The translations under genes were made by a program, and so were the position numbers. The notes below the pieces were generated by a model. It saw only the letters and a program-made list of their open reading frames with translations. It made no database searches and was not told the DNA's origin. Positions 16,933 through 26,609 of a stretch of DNA of 64,000 nucleotides are shown here, in pieces. This stretch comes from Humibacillus xanthopallidus (GTDB lineage: Bacteria > Actinomycetota > Actinomycetes > Actinomycetales > Dermatophilaceae): contig NZ_VFPM01000004.1 of the NCBI RefSeq assembly GCF_006716675.1, forward strand, positions 310,001 through 374,000, given 5' to 3'. Each line of letters begins with the position of its first letter. Position 1 is the stretch's first letter.

Positions 16933-18047
16933 GGCGCCACCTCGCGCAGGCGCGCGGCCGCGCGCTCCGGCGCGACGTCGTTGACCCAGCCGCCGACGCC
17001 GGACTCGGACCCGGCGAGGAACTTCAGCTTGCCCGGCCCGCGGAGCACCGAGACGAGCTGGAGGTGCAGGCGCGACACGTCACGACCCTTCTTGGCCGGC
17101 GCCTGCTGCCAGGCGGCGATGTAGGGCAGCCGCACGGGCCCGCCGGCCTCGTCGACGTAGTAGCGGTCGAGCCGCCCGAGCAGATCGCGGTAGACGGCCG
17201 CCAGCTCGTCACGCTCCGCGCCGTCGAGCGCGTCGAGGTCGGGCACGTCGCGGTGCGGGGCGAGGTGCACCTCGACGGGCCAGCGCGCGGCGAAGGGAAC
17301 GTATGCCGTCCAGTGCGTTCCGGAGATGACGACCCTCGAGCCGTCGGCGCGCTCTGCCGCGAGGATGTCGGCCCCGAGGAGGCGGCCGGTGCGCTCGTGG
17401 TGCCGGGTCGCGGCCTCGAGCAGCTGCGCCGAGCGCGCGGGCAGGTAGGGATAGGCGTAGATCTGCCCGTGCGGGTGCGGGAGGGTGACCCCGATCTCCT
17501 TGCCCCGGTTCTCGAAGCAGAAGACGTGCTCGACCTCCGGCCGGGCGCCGAGCTCGCGGGTGCGGTCGGCCCACGTGTCGATGACGGTGCGCACTCGCTC
17601 GACGGGGAGGTCCTTGAACGACGCCTCGTGGTCACTCGTGAAGCACACGACCTCGCACCGGCCCGAGGCGGGTCGGGTGCCGAAGACGCCTGCGGCGTCA
17701 GGGGCGTCAGCGCCCTCCGCCCCCACGGAGTAGGACGGGAAGCGGTTCTCGAAGACGACGACCTGGTAGTCGCGCTCCGGGATCTCCGACGGCATCGAGC
17801 CGTGACCTGCGGGGCAGAGCGGGCACTCGTCCTTCGGTGGCATGAAGGTGCGGTTCTGCCGGTGCGAGGCGACGGCGACCCAGTCGCCGACGAGGGCGTC
17901 CCACCGGATCTCGCCGGCGTGCACGCGCTCCTCGACGGGTCGCGGGTCGACCGCCGTGCGCTCGGGGGCGCCCGGCTCGTCGACGTAGATGATCTCGCGG
18001 CCGTCGGCGAGCTGCCGGCGGGTGATGCGGGTGGTCGTGTCGTGCAT
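16929..18047 (-). CDS. galT: Galactose-1-phosphate uridylyltransferase
   Basis: 372 aa. C75-x2-C78 is the zinc pair, and L-P-H-P-H-G-Q near 190-195 contains the catalytic histidine (H193) of the HPH motif. It transfers UMP from UDP-glucose to galactose-1-phosphate. The ATG shares one base with the upstream DeoR gene's stop (TGATG) and its own stop overlaps galK, so translation is coupled along the operon. The partial GalT-like gene at the left edge is a separate, more distant family. Confidence 0.94.
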   Translation of the reverse strand: MHDTTTRITRRQLADGREIIYVDEPGAPERTAVDPRPVEERVHAGEIRWDALVGDWVAVASHRQNRTFMPPKDECPLCPAGHGSMPSEIPERDYQVVVFENRFPSYSVGAEGADAPDAAGVFGTRPASGRCEVVCFTSDHEASFKDLPVERVRTVIDTWADRTRELGARPEVEHVFCFENRGKEIGVTLPHPHGQIYAYPYLPARSAQLLEAATRHHERTGRLLGADILAAERADGSRVVISGTHWTAYVPFAARWPVEVHLAPHRDVPDLDALDGAERDELAAVYRDLLGRLDRYYVDEAGGPVRLPYIAAWQQAPAKKGRDVSRLHLQLVSVLRGPGKLKFLAGSESGVGGWVNDVAPERAAARLREVAP

Positions 18048-18823
18048 CAGACCTCCACGATCTCGAGCGAGCCCACGGCGTCGGACAGCGCGGCCCGGGC
18101 CCGCTCGGGCAGGCCGTTGTCGGTGATGAACAGGTCGATCTCGGACAGGTCGGCGAAGGTGCTGAGGCCGACGGTGCCCCACTTGGAGGAGTCCACCAGC
18201 ACGCAGGTGTGCCGGGCGGAGCCAACGAGCGCGCGGTTCGTCTCGGACTCGACAAGGTTGGGCGTCGTCAGCCCCGTCATGGCGTCGACGCCGTGGGCGC
18301 CGAGGAAGAGCAGGTCGACGTGGAGCGAGCGCAGCGCCGCGACGGCCACCGGCCCGACGAGCGCGTCGGACGGCGTGCGCACCCCACCGGTGAGCACGAC
18401 GGTCTGGCCCGGGGCACCCGACTCGTGGAGGAGCTGGGCGACCGGCACGGAGTTGGTGACGACGGTCAGCTGCGGCACGTCCTTGACCGCGCGCGCGAGC
18501 TCGTAGGTCGTCGTGCCGGCGGAGATGCCGATGGCGCTGCCGGGCATGACCCGCGCGGCCGCAGCCTGTGCGATGGCCTGCTTCTGGCTCAGCTGGAGCA
18601 GCGACTTCGCCGAGAACCCCGGCTCCTCGCTGCTGTGTGCGCCGCCCAGGGCGAGGGCGCCACCATGGACGCGCTCGAGCAGCCCGTCGCTCGAGAGCCG
18701 CTCGATGTCGCGACGGATCGTCATGTCGGACACCCCGAGCCGCTCGACGAGCTCGGAGACCTTGACGGCACCAGCCTCCTCGACGAGGTCGAGGATGACC
18801 GAGCGGCGTTGGCTGGCAAGCAT
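18047..18823 (-). CDS. DeoR-family sugar regulator
   Basis: 258 aa. The N-terminal helix-turn-helix (about 18-42: K-V-S-E-L-V-E-R-L-G-V-S-D-M-T-I-R-R-D) is the classic DeoR signature. The C-terminal sensor domain has G-T-T-T-Y-E-L-A and D-S-S-K-W-G. These proteins usually repress sugar operons and release DNA on binding a phosphorylated sugar. Being inside the galactoside locus, it most likely controls both divergent arms through the TTCGAA-containing sites between them (inference). Starts 2 bases after the GH42 stop. Confidence 0.9.
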   Translation of the reverse strand: MLASQRRSVILDLVEEAGAVKVSELVERLGVSDMTIRRDIERLSSDGLLERVHGGALALGGAHSSEEPGFSAKSLLQLSQKQAIAQAAAARVMPGSAIGISAGTTTYELARAVKDVPQLTVVTNSVPVAQLLHESGAPGQTVVLTGGVRTPSDALVGPVAVAALRSLHVDLLFLGAHGVDAMTGLTTPNLVESETNRALVGSARHTCVLVDSSKWGTVGLSTFADLSEIDLFITDNGLPERARAALSDAVGSLEIVEV

Positions 18824-18825
18824 CG

Positions 18826-20820
18826 TCAGCGCTCCCGGACCACGGCGGCGCCGCCGGGAGCGAGACGCACCGAGCCGTCGACGGCCGTGTCGGAGACGAG
18901 GTCGTGCCCCGTGGCACGCACCGTCTGTTCCGCACTCGTGTGGTTGAGCAGGAAGAGCCAGGAGCCCGTGCTGTCGCTGCGACGGGTCGCCTCGACACCG
19001 CGCGGCAGCGCCGCGACGGTGGGCTCGACCCCCGCCGCCGACAGCACCCCGTCGAGCAGGGCGCCGAGCCGATCGTCGTCGGGCAGGGTGCTGAGGTACC
19101 ACGCAGCACCGCCGCGGCCCACGTCGCGTCGCGTCACCGCGGGTCGCCCGGCGAGGGGCGGGGCGGCATACGTCGACACGACCTCCGTGCCCGGGAGGGC
19201 GGTGACGTCCTCGCTCCACCACGTGCCGGTGCCGTCGGTGAGCAGCACGGTCTCGTCCGGACCCAGGGGGAAGAACTCCTCGACGCGCACGCCGAGCAGG
19301 TCGCGGAAGGCTCCGGGGTAGCCGCCGAGGCGCACGTGGTCCTGCTCGTCGCTGATGCCGGAGAAGTAGGTGACGACGACCTGGGCGCCCGCCTCGGCCG
19401 CGGCGGCCACCGCGGCGGCGTGCTCGTCGGTCACGAGGTAGAGCTGGGGCACGACGACGACGGCGTATGTCGTGAGGTCGGCGCTCGGGTGCACGACGTC
19501 GGCGGTGACCCCGCGGTCGTGGAGCTGGCGGTGGATCGCGTGCGCCGCCTCGAGGGCGTCGAGCTCGGAGCTGGGCATGCACGGCCCCTCGGCAGCCCAG
19601 ATCGCCTGGTAGTCGTGCAGGATCGCGACGCGCGACTCGACCCGGCTGCCGACGAGCTCGCCGAGACGGCCCGCGATGCGACCGAGCTCCTCGACCTCGC
19701 GGAAGCGGGCGCTGTCGGCGCCGGCGTGCGGCACGACGGCGCTGTGGAACTTCTCGGACCCGGCGCGCGACTGGCGCCACTGGAACCACCCGATCGTGTC
19801 GGCGCCGCGGGCGACGTGCGCGAGCGCGTCGCGGATGGTCTGGCCGGGGGCCTTGGCGTGGTTGGTGGGCTGCCAGTTGACCGCGCTCGTCGAGTGCTCC
19901 ATGAGCATCCAGGGGGCGCCGCCCGCGAGTCCGCGGGTGAGGTCGCCGCTGAAGGCGAGCTCGGCACGCGGGTGCTGCAGGACGTCGACGATGTAGTGGT
20001 CGGTGCTGACGACGTCGACCGTCGGGGTCCACTGGGTGTAGTCGAGGTGGCGGAAGTGCTGGAGCGTCATGAAGTTCGTCGTCACCGGCACCCCTGGCGA
20101 CAGCTCGTCGAGCACCGCCCGCTCGCCGCGCATGTGCTCGAGCAGCGCATCGGAGCTGAAGCGCTTGTAGTCGAGCACGTGGGTCGGGTTGTTGAAGGTC
20201 GTCGAGCGGCGCGGCGGAAGGATCTGCTCCCAGTCGGTGTAGCGCTGGCTCCAGAAGGCCGTGCCCCACGCGTCGTTGAGCGCGTCGAGCCCCTCGTAGC
20301 GGCGCCGCAGCCAGGTGCGGAAGTGGCGCGCGCACTCGTCGCAGTAGCAGGGCAGGTTGTGGCAGGCGTACTCGTTCGAGACGTGCCACATCGCGAGTGC
20401 CGGGTGGTCGTGGTAGCGCGTCGCGAGCTGGCGCGCGAGCGCCAGGGCGTAGTCGCGGAAGACCGGCGAGGTCGGGCACCAGGCCTGCCGGCTGCCCGGC
20501 CAGAGGGTGTGGCCGTCGACGTCGACGGGGAGGATCTCGGGGTGGGCCGCCGAGAGCCACGGCGGGGGAGTGGCGGTCGCCGTCGCGAGGTCGACCGCGA
20601 TGCCGCCTGCGTGGAGCTTGTCCATGATCGTGTCGAGCCACTCGAAGTCGTACTCGCCCTTGGCGGGCTCGAGCCAGCTCCACGAGAAGATCCCGAGGCT
20701 GACGAAGGCGATGTTGGCGCGCTGCATCAGCGCGATGTCCTCGTCCCACACGGGGCGGGGCCACTGCTCGGGGTTGTAGTCGCCACCGAGTGCCAGGGTC
20801 TTCGTCGGCCATGAACGCAT
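18826..20820 (-). CDS. Beta-galactosidase, GH42
   Basis: 664 aa, normal length for GH42. The acid/base is E150 in H-V-S-N-E-Y, and the nucleophile is E308 in M-L-M-E-H-S. Zinc cysteines C115, C158, C160 and C163 keep the family spacing. A glutamine-amidotransferase-like trimerisation domain and a small beta domain follow. No signal peptide, so it hydrolyses imported beta-galactosides in the cytoplasm, feeding galactose to GalK/GalT. Start ATG 20820 (M-R-S-W-P) was chosen because G-G-D-Y-N-P-E-Q-W follows at the usual distance. The ribosome site is weak. Confidence 0.93.
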   Translation of the reverse strand: MRSWPTKTLALGGDYNPEQWPRPVWDEDIALMQRANIAFVSLGIFSWSWLEPAKGEYDFEWLDTIMDKLHAGGIAVDLATATATPPPWLSAAHPEILPVDVDGHTLWPGSRQAWCPTSPVFRDYALALARQLATRYHDHPALAMWHVSNEYACHNLPCYCDECARHFRTWLRRRYEGLDALNDAWGTAFWSQRYTDWEQILPPRRSTTFNNPTHVLDYKRFSSDALLEHMRGERAVLDELSPGVPVTTNFMTLQHFRHLDYTQWTPTVDVVSTDHYIVDVLQHPRAELAFSGDLTRGLAGGAPWMLMEHSTSAVNWQPTNHAKAPGQTIRDALAHVARGADTIGWFQWRQSRAGSEKFHSAVVPHAGADSARFREVEELGRIAGRLGELVGSRVESRVAILHDYQAIWAAEGPCMPSSELDALEAAHAIHRQLHDRGVTADVVHPSADLTTYAVVVVPQLYLVTDEHAAAVAAAAEAGAQVVVTYFSGISDEQDHVRLGGYPGAFRDLLGVRVEEFFPLGPDETVLLTDGTGTWWSEDVTALPGTEVVSTYAAPPLAGRPAVTRRDVGRGGAAWYLSTLPDDDRLGALLDGVLSAAGVEPTVAALPRGVEATRRSDSTGSWLFLLNHTSAEQTVRATGHDLVSDTAVDGSVRLAPGGAAVVRER

Positions 20821-21227
20821 GGGACACAGCGTGTCGTCCGATCGCTCGCATGTCAACAATTTCGAACACGCCGCCGTATGCCGTCCGCATCGTGGCGGTC
20901 GACGCCTCCTCGCCGCCCGGACGGGGTGGTGAGCGCTGTCGAGACCCCCGCGCGACCGTTCCGTGGCACCGCACGGTTTGAAGCCACGGATTCCGTTGTG
21001 CTGATTGAGGGCTCGCGTGCAGATCGTGCAAGAACTTGCAGCGCGCCCGTGTGGTCCCCTGCTGCGAGGTCTCAGTTCGGTCGCGGTGGTCACCCGGTTT
21101 GACAGAAGTGCTTGACAGGGCCCCGGTATCTCGACATCCTCTGTTTGTTGTTGAACGTTTGTGGTGATGGATGTTCGAAACTGTCGCCACGGCAACACAC
21201 CCGGCACAGCGTCAAAGGAGACCGCAC
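20821..21227. promoter_or_regulatory. Divergent control region of the galactoside locus
   Basis: 407 bp without a gene, between the GH42 start and the transporter start. Similar TTCGAA-type sites lie at 20852-20869 (GTCAACAATTTCGAACAC) and 21170-21185 (GATGTTCGAAACTGTC), with a third T/G-rich site at 21142-21162. Read on the minus strand, TTGACA (20851-20856) is a candidate -35 for the GH42 arm and overlaps the first site. These are plausible DeoR operators. The middle 200 bases show nothing I can assign. Confidence 0.5.
21112..21140 (+). promoter_or_regulatory. Candidate promoter of the sugar ABC operon
   Basis: TTGACA at 21112-21117 and CATCCT at 21135-21140 with a 17-base spacer. The proposed operator at 21142-21162 would cover the transcription start. 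A second TTGACA at 21099 lacks a well-spaced -10. Confidence 0.45.
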
Positions 21228-22580
21228 ATGACCCGCCCCTCGAGCGAGGCCGAGTACCTGGCCCGCATGGTTCCCCCCTCCGTCCGCGGCGTCGACCGCC
21301 GGACCCTGCTCCGCGGCGCGCTCGGCGTCGGTGCCCTCCTCGGCGCCGGCACCCTCGCCTCCTGCGGCAGCTCCAGCGAGTCGAGCTCAGGCGTGCCGAC
21401 CGGAGCCGTCTCCGGTGAGGTCACCGCGGGCTCCTACTCGTCCGACGCCGTGCCGAAGGCCGCCGTCCAGTCCTACATGGACGCCTTCGCCAAGGCGAAC
21501 CCCGGCACGACGGTCAAGATCAACACCGTCGACCACAACTCCTTCCAGGAGAACATCAACAACTACCTCCAGGGCTCGCCCGACGACGTCTTCAGCTGGT
21601 TCGCCGGCTACCGCATGCAGTTCTTCGCCGAGAAGGGCCTCGTCGGCGACATCTCCGACGTGTGGTCCAACATGAGCGGGATGAGCGACGCCATGAAGAA
21701 GGCGTCGACCGGCTCGGACGGCAAGCAGTACTTCGTCCCGATGACCAACTACCCGTGGGCGGTCTTCTACCGCAAGAGCCTCTGGAGCGACAAGGGCTAC
21801 GAGGTTCCCAAGACCCTCGACGAGCTCAAGACCCTCGGCGCCCAGATGCAGAAGGACGGCCTCGCCCCGATCGCCTTCGGCGACAAGGACGGCTGGCCCG
21901 CGATGGGCACCTTCGACCAGCTCAACCTGCGCATCAACGGCTACGACTTCCACGTCAGCCTGATGGCCGGCAAGGAGGACTGGACCGACCCCAAGGTCAA
22001 GAAGGTCTTCGACACGTGGGCCGGGATCCTCCCGCTCCACCAGGCGGACTCGCTCGGCCGGACGTGGCAGGAGGCGGCGCAGTCGCTCCAGCAGAAGAAG
22101 TCGGGCATGTACGTCCTCGGCTCCTTCCTCGCCCAGCAGTTCGAGAAGGGCGCCGAGCAGGACGACCTCGACTTCTTCACCTTCCCCGAGGTGGACTCGA
22201 CGATCGGCACCGACGCGATCGAGGCCCCCATCGACGGCTGGATGATGAGCGCCCGGCCGAAGAACGAGGCCGCCTCCAAGAAGCTGCTCCAGTACATCTC
22301 GCAGCCCGAGGCCCAGCTCCTCGCCCTCAAGGCCGACCCGAGCGTCATCGCGACGAACAGCAACGCCGACACGAGCGGCTACACGGCCCTGCAGAAGAAG
22401 TCGGCGGAGTTCATCAAGTCGGCCAAGTCCATCTCGCAGTTCATGGATCGCGACACCCGCCCCGACTTCGCGTCGACGGTGATGATCCCGGCGCTGCAGA
22501 ACTTCATCAAGAACCCCAAGGACATCGACGGCCTCTGCACCAGCATCCAGGCCCAGAAGAAGAGCATCTTCGGTTCCTGA
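21228..22580 (+). CDS. Sugar ABC transporter substrate-binding lipoprotein
   Basis: 450 aa. Twin arginines R24-R25, a hydrophobic stretch and a lipobox L-A-S-C (C46) mark it as a Tat-type lipoprotein anchored outside the membrane. The rest matches family 1 solute-binding proteins for oligosaccharides. ATG 21228 follows AAAGGAG. Two permeases follow but no ATPase, as is usual in actinobacteria where one shared MsiK ATPase serves many importers. With alpha- and beta-galactosidases beside it, the likely cargo is a galactoside such as melibiose, raffinose or lactose (inference). Confidence 0.9.
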   Translation: MTRPSSEAEYLARMVPPSVRGVDRRTLLRGALGVGALLGAGTLASCGSSSESSSGVPTGAVSGEVTAGSYSSDAVPKAAVQSYMDAFAKANPGTTVKINTVDHNSFQENINNYLQGSPDDVFSWFAGYRMQFFAEKGLVGDISDVWSNMSGMSDAMKKASTGSDGKQYFVPMTNYPWAVFYRKSLWSDKGYEVPKTLDELKTLGAQMQKDGLAPIAFGDKDGWPAMGTFDQLNLRINGYDFHVSLMAGKEDWTDPKVKKVFDTWAGILPLHQADSLGRTWQEAAQSLQQKKSGMYVLGSFLAQQFEKGAEQDDLDFFTFPEVDSTIGTDAIEAPIDGWMMSARPKNEAASKKLLQYISQPEAQLLALKADPSVIATNSNADTSGYTALQKKSAEFIKSAKSISQFMDRDTRPDFASTVMIPALQNFIKNPKDIDGLCTSIQAQKKSIFGS

Positions 22581-22598
22581 CCAGGAGGCAGCGCAACC

Positions 22599-23492
22599 AT
22601 GGCGAGCAAACGCAGGTACAAGGGCATCGACCAGCTCTCGAAACGCGACAAGGTCGTCGTCTCTTTGATGGTCATCGTGCCAACCCTCTTGGTCCTCTGG
22701 CTCGTCTGGTTCCCGGCGGTCGGCACGGTCCTGCTCTCATTCACCAACTGGGACGGGATCGGGCCGCTGTCCGGCATCAAGCCGGTCGGACTGCAGAACT
22801 ACATCGACATCGCGACGATCTACCCGCCGTTCTGGCCGGCGATGCAGCACAACCTCATCTGGCTGGCGGTGCTCTTCTTCATCGCCACGCCGTTGGGCGT
22901 CCTCTTCGCGGTGCTCGTCGACCGGGGGGTCGCGGGCACCCGGTTCTACCAGTCGAGCATCTACCTGCCGGTCGTGCTCTCCCTCGCGCTCGTGGGCTTC
23001 ATCTGGCAGCTCATCTACTCGCGTGACCAGGGCCTGCTCAACGCGATCACGGGGGGCACGACCGACTGGTACGGCGACCCGGACGTCAACCTCTGGGCAG
23101 TCCTGGTCGCCGCCAGCTGGCGGCACGCGGGCTACATCATGCTGCTCTACCTGGCCGGCCTCAAGGGCGTCGACCCGTCGCTGCGCGAGGCGGCCAAGAT
23201 CGACGGCGCGAGCGAGACGACGACCTTCTTCCGGGTCATCCTCCCCGTCATGCGGCCGATCAACATCATCGTCATCGTCGTCACCTTCATCGAGTCGCTG
23301 CGCGCCTTCGACATCGTGTGGGTGATCAACAAGGGCCGCAACGGGCTCGAGCTCATCTCGGCCCTCGTCACCCAGAACGTTGTCGGTGAGGCGAGCCGCA
23401 TCGGCTTCGGGTCGGCGCTCGCAACGATCATGCTGCTCATCTCCAGCGTGCTCGTCATCATCTACCTGCGCATCGCCATGAAGGAGGACTGA
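22599..23492 (+). CDS. Sugar ABC transporter permease, MalF-type
   Basis: 297 aa with six hydrophobic segments. The EAA loop that contacts the ATPase is near 195-215 (E-A-A-K-I-D-G-A-S-E). Starts 18 bases after the binding-protein gene behind AGGAGG and ends 2 bases before the second permease. It forms the membrane pore with its partner. Confidence 0.92.
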   Translation: MASKRRYKGIDQLSKRDKVVVSLMVIVPTLLVLWLVWFPAVGTVLLSFTNWDGIGPLSGIKPVGLQNYIDIATIYPPFWPAMQHNLIWLAVLFFIATPLGVLFAVLVDRGVAGTRFYQSSIYLPVVLSLALVGFIWQLIYSRDQGLLNAITGGTTDWYGDPDVNLWAVLVAASWRHAGYIMLLYLAGLKGVDPSLREAAKIDGASETTTFFRVILPVMRPINIIVIVVTFIESLRAFDIVWVINKGRNGLELISALVTQNVVGEASRIGFGSALATIMLLISSVLVIIYLRIAMKED

Positions 23493-23494
23493 CC

Positions 23495-24412
23495 ATGTCC
23501 GTCACGTCGAACCCCGTGGACGAGCGCCAGCAGCGCCTGCTCAAGCCCCGCGAGGGCGGCGCCCGATCCGGGCGGCGCTGGGCCCTGCCGGTGGCGCTCA
23601 CGATCATCTCGCTGATCTGGCTCTTCCCGCTCCTGCTCGCGCTCGTCAACTCGTTCCGCGACTACGCGTACACCGCCAAGAACGGCTACATCTCGTGGGG
23701 CGGCTTCACCCTCGACAACTACAGGAACGCCTGGAGCCAGGGCGACTTCGGCCTGCACTTCTGGAACTCGCTCCTCATCACGGTGCCTGCCGTGGTGCTG
23801 ACGCTCTTCCTCTCCGCGTGCGTCGCCTTCGTCGTCGCGCGCTTCTCGTGGACCTTCAACATCGCGCTGCTCGGCTTCTTCCTCGCGGCGAACCTGCTGC
23901 CTCCGCAGGCTCTGCTCATCCCGGTCTACCGGATGTTCCGGGCGATCCAGGTGCCGTTCTGGTTCAGCGAGTCGGGCACTCTGCTCAACAGCTTCCAGGG
24001 CCTCATCCTCGTCAACGTCGCCTTCCAGACCGGCTTCTGCGCCTTCGTGCTCAGCAACTACATGAAGGCGCTGCCCAAGGAGCTCTACGAGTCGGCCGTC
24101 ATCGACGGGGCGAGCGTCTCGCGGCAGTTCTTCCAGATCACCCTGCCGCTCTGCCGTCCGGCCCTCGCCGCCCTCGCGGTGCTCCAGACGACCTGGATCT
24201 ACAACGAGTTCTTCTGGGCCACCGTGCTGCTCCAGCAGGGCGACAAGTACCCCGTGACGAGCTCGATCAACAACCTGCGAGGCCAGTTCTTCACCGACAA
24301 CAACCTCGTGGCGGCCGGCTCGGTCATCATCGCCGTGCCGACCCTCGTGATCTTCTTCGTGCTCCAACGACACTTCGTCGCCGGCCTGACGCTCGGCGCG
24401 ACCAAGGGATGA
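23495..24412 (+). CDS. Sugar ABC transporter permease, MalG-type
   Basis: 305 aa, six hydrophobic segments. The EAA-type loop reads E-S-A-V-I-D-G-A-S-V near 200. AAGGAGGA upstream lies within the end of the first permease gene. One base separates its TGA from the GTG of the alpha-galactosidase, so the operon continues. Confidence 0.92.
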   Translation: MSVTSNPVDERQQRLLKPREGGARSGRRWALPVALTIISLIWLFPLLLALVNSFRDYAYTAKNGYISWGGFTLDNYRNAWSQGDFGLHFWNSLLITVPAVVLTLFLSACVAFVVARFSWTFNIALLGFFLAANLLPPQALLIPVYRMFRAIQVPFWFSESGTLLNSFQGLILVNVAFQTGFCAFVLSNYMKALPKELYESAVIDGASVSRQFFQITLPLCRPALAALAVLQTTWIYNEFFWATVLLQQGDKYPVTSSINNLRGQFFTDNNLVAAGSVIIAVPTLVIFFVLQRHFVAGLTLGATKG

Positions 24413-24413
24413 C

Positions 24414-26609
24414 GTGACCACCACACCTCACCGCACGACCGTCCATCTGGAGTCCGCCGGCACCGCGCTCGTCCTCGAGCCGCGGGCCGGCGGGTCCGGA
24501 CTGCCCGAGGTGCTGCACTGGGGTGCGGCGCTCGAGGGCGGCGCCTCGGCCTACGAAGCCCTCGGAGTGGCGACCCTCGCGCCCGTGCCGCACAGCGCGC
24601 TCGACGCGGCCTGGCCGCTCACCCTGCTGCCCGGTGAGGCGGACGGGTGGGCGGGCACGCCCGGCTGGTCGGGTCACCGGGGCGGCGCTGCGGGCGCGGT
24701 CCGCTGGCACGACGTGACGTGCGAGGTCGTCGAGGGCACAGCCGTCACACGGGCCACCTCGCCGGACGGCATACGCCTCGAGCTGCGGCACGCGCTCGAC
24801 GACCACGGGGTGCTCCGGGTGGATGCCTCCGTCACCAACCGCGGCGACGACACCGTGCCCCTCGACGTCGCTGCCCTCCGCGCCATCCTGCCGCTGCCGC
24901 CGCGTGCCGACGAGGTGCTCGACCTCACCGGTCGCTGGTGCCGCGAGCGTTCGCCGCAGCGCAGCCGCCTCGACCACGGCACACACCTGCGCGCGAGCCG
25001 CCGGGGCCGCACCGGCCACGACGCCACCCTGTTCCTGATGGCCGGCACCCACGGCTTCGACTGGCGCTCCGGTGAGGTCTGGGCCGTCCACACGGCGTGG
25101 AGCGGCAACCACGAGCACCTCGTCGAGGCGCTTCCCGAGGGCGCCGGGCGCCACCACGCCGTCATCGGCGGCGGCGAGCTGCTCGCGCCCGGTGAGGTGC
25201 GCCTCCAGCCGGGCGAGACGTATGCCGCCCCGACGGTCGTCTTCGTCCACTCCACCGACGGCCTCGACGGCCTCTCGCGCCGGCTGCACCGGAGCCTGCG
25301 GGCGCGCCCCGGGCACCCCTCCCGGCCGCGGCCGGTCGTGCTCAACACGTGGGAGGCCGTCTACTTCGAGACCGACCTCGACCACCTCAAGGCGCTCGCC
25401 GACACGGCCTCCCGGATCGGCGTCGAGCGCTTCGTCCTCGACGACGGCTGGTTCGGCGGACGCCGCAACGACCGGGCGGGGCTCGGCGACTGGGTCGTCT
25501 CGCCGGACGTGTGGCCGAACGGGCTCGGCCTGCTCGTCGACCACGTCAAGGGCCTGGGCCTCGAGTTCGGGCTGTGGTTCGAGCCCGAGATGGTCAACGA
25601 GGACAGCGACCTCGTGCGCGCGCACCCGGACTGGGTGCTGCGCCCGGCCGACGGCTCCCCGCGCGAGTGGCGCTTCCAGCAGCTGCTCGACCTGACGAAC
25701 CAGGACGCCTTCGCCCTCCTGCTCGACCGCATCAGCGGCCTCGTCGCGGAGTACGGCATCGACTACATCAAGTGGGACCACAACCGCGACCTGCTCGAGG
25801 CCGTGCACTCCGTCACGACTGCGGACAGCCGCCGGCTCGTCGACGCACCAGCGGTGCACGCCCACACCCTCGCGTTCTACCGCCTGCTCGACGACCTCAG
25901 GGCGCGGCACCCGCGTCTCGAGATCGAGTCGTGCAGCAGCGGCGGCGCGCGCGTCGACCTCGGCGTGCTGGACCGCACCGACCGCGTCTGGACGAGCGAC
26001 TGCAACGACGCGCTCGAGCGCGCGAGCATCCAGCGCTGGACGAGCCTGCTCGTGCCCGCGGAGCTCATGGGCACCCACATCGGCCCCGCGACCGCACACA
26101 CGACCTACCGCACCGTCGACCTCGGCTTCCGCATGCTCATGGCGCTGCAGGGCCACGCCGGCCTCGAGTGGGACATCAGCAGCTGCTCGGCCGCCGAGCT
26201 CGAGCAGCTGACGGCCTGGACAGCGCTCGCCCGCGAGCTTCGCCCGCTCCTGCACTCCGGCGACCTCGTGCGCAGCGAGACGCCTGACGGCACGCTCCAC
26301 GTGACGGGCACCGTCGCGCCCGACGGCGGGAGGGCGGCATACACCGTCGCCCGCCTCGTCACGGGACGTGACGCCGTGACCGGTGCGGTGCCGCTGCCCG
26401 GCCTCGACCCCAGCCGTACGTATGCCGTCCGGCTGCGTCCCGAGGCGGGCTTGCCGGCCGTCGTGCAGCTGACCCCGCCCGCGTGGTGGGACCGCGCCCT
26501 CGGTGAGGACGGCTTCGTCGTGCCGGGGTCGGTCCTCACCGGCGTGGGGCTGCCCGTGCCGGTGATCGGGCCGGCCCAGGGCTACCTGCTCGACGTCAGA
26601 GCGGTCTGA
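24414..26609 (+). CDS. Alpha-galactosidase, GH36
   Basis: 731 aa, full length for GH36. The nucleophile is D455 in Y-I-K-W-D-H-N-R-D, and the acid/base candidate is D529 in W-T-S-D-C-N-D. It removes alpha-linked galactose from oligosaccharides in the cytoplasm (no signal peptide). The GTG start follows the MalG stop by one base. Last gene of the transporter operon. Its 3' end overlaps the convergent permease gene by 28 bases. Confidence 0.93.
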   Translation: MTTTPHRTTVHLESAGTALVLEPRAGGSGLPEVLHWGAALEGGASAYEALGVATLAPVPHSALDAAWPLTLLPGEADGWAGTPGWSGHRGGAAGAVRWHDVTCEVVEGTAVTRATSPDGIRLELRHALDDHGVLRVDASVTNRGDDTVPLDVAALRAILPLPPRADEVLDLTGRWCRERSPQRSRLDHGTHLRASRRGRTGHDATLFLMAGTHGFDWRSGEVWAVHTAWSGNHEHLVEALPEGAGRHHAVIGGGELLAPGEVRLQPGETYAAPTVVFVHSTDGLDGLSRRLHRSLRARPGHPSRPRPVVLNTWEAVYFETDLDHLKALADTASRIGVERFVLDDGWFGGRRNDRAGLGDWVVSPDVWPNGLGLLVDHVKGLGLEFGLWFEPEMVNEDSDLVRAHPDWVLRPADGSPREWRFQQLLDLTNQDAFALLLDRISGLVAEYGIDYIKWDHNRDLLEAVHSVTTADSRRLVDAPAVHAHTLAFYRLLDDLRARHPRLEIESCSSGGARVDLGVLDRTDRVWTSDCNDALERASIQRWTSLLVPAELMGTHIGPATAHTTYRTVDLGFRMLMALQGHAGLEWDISSCSAAELEQLTAWTALARELRPLLHSGDLVRSETPDGTLHVTGTVAPDGGRAAYTVARLVTGRDAVTGAVPLPGLDPSRTYAVRLRPEAGLPAVVQLTPPAWWDRALGEDGFVVPGSVLTGVGLPVPVIGPAQGYLLDVRAV

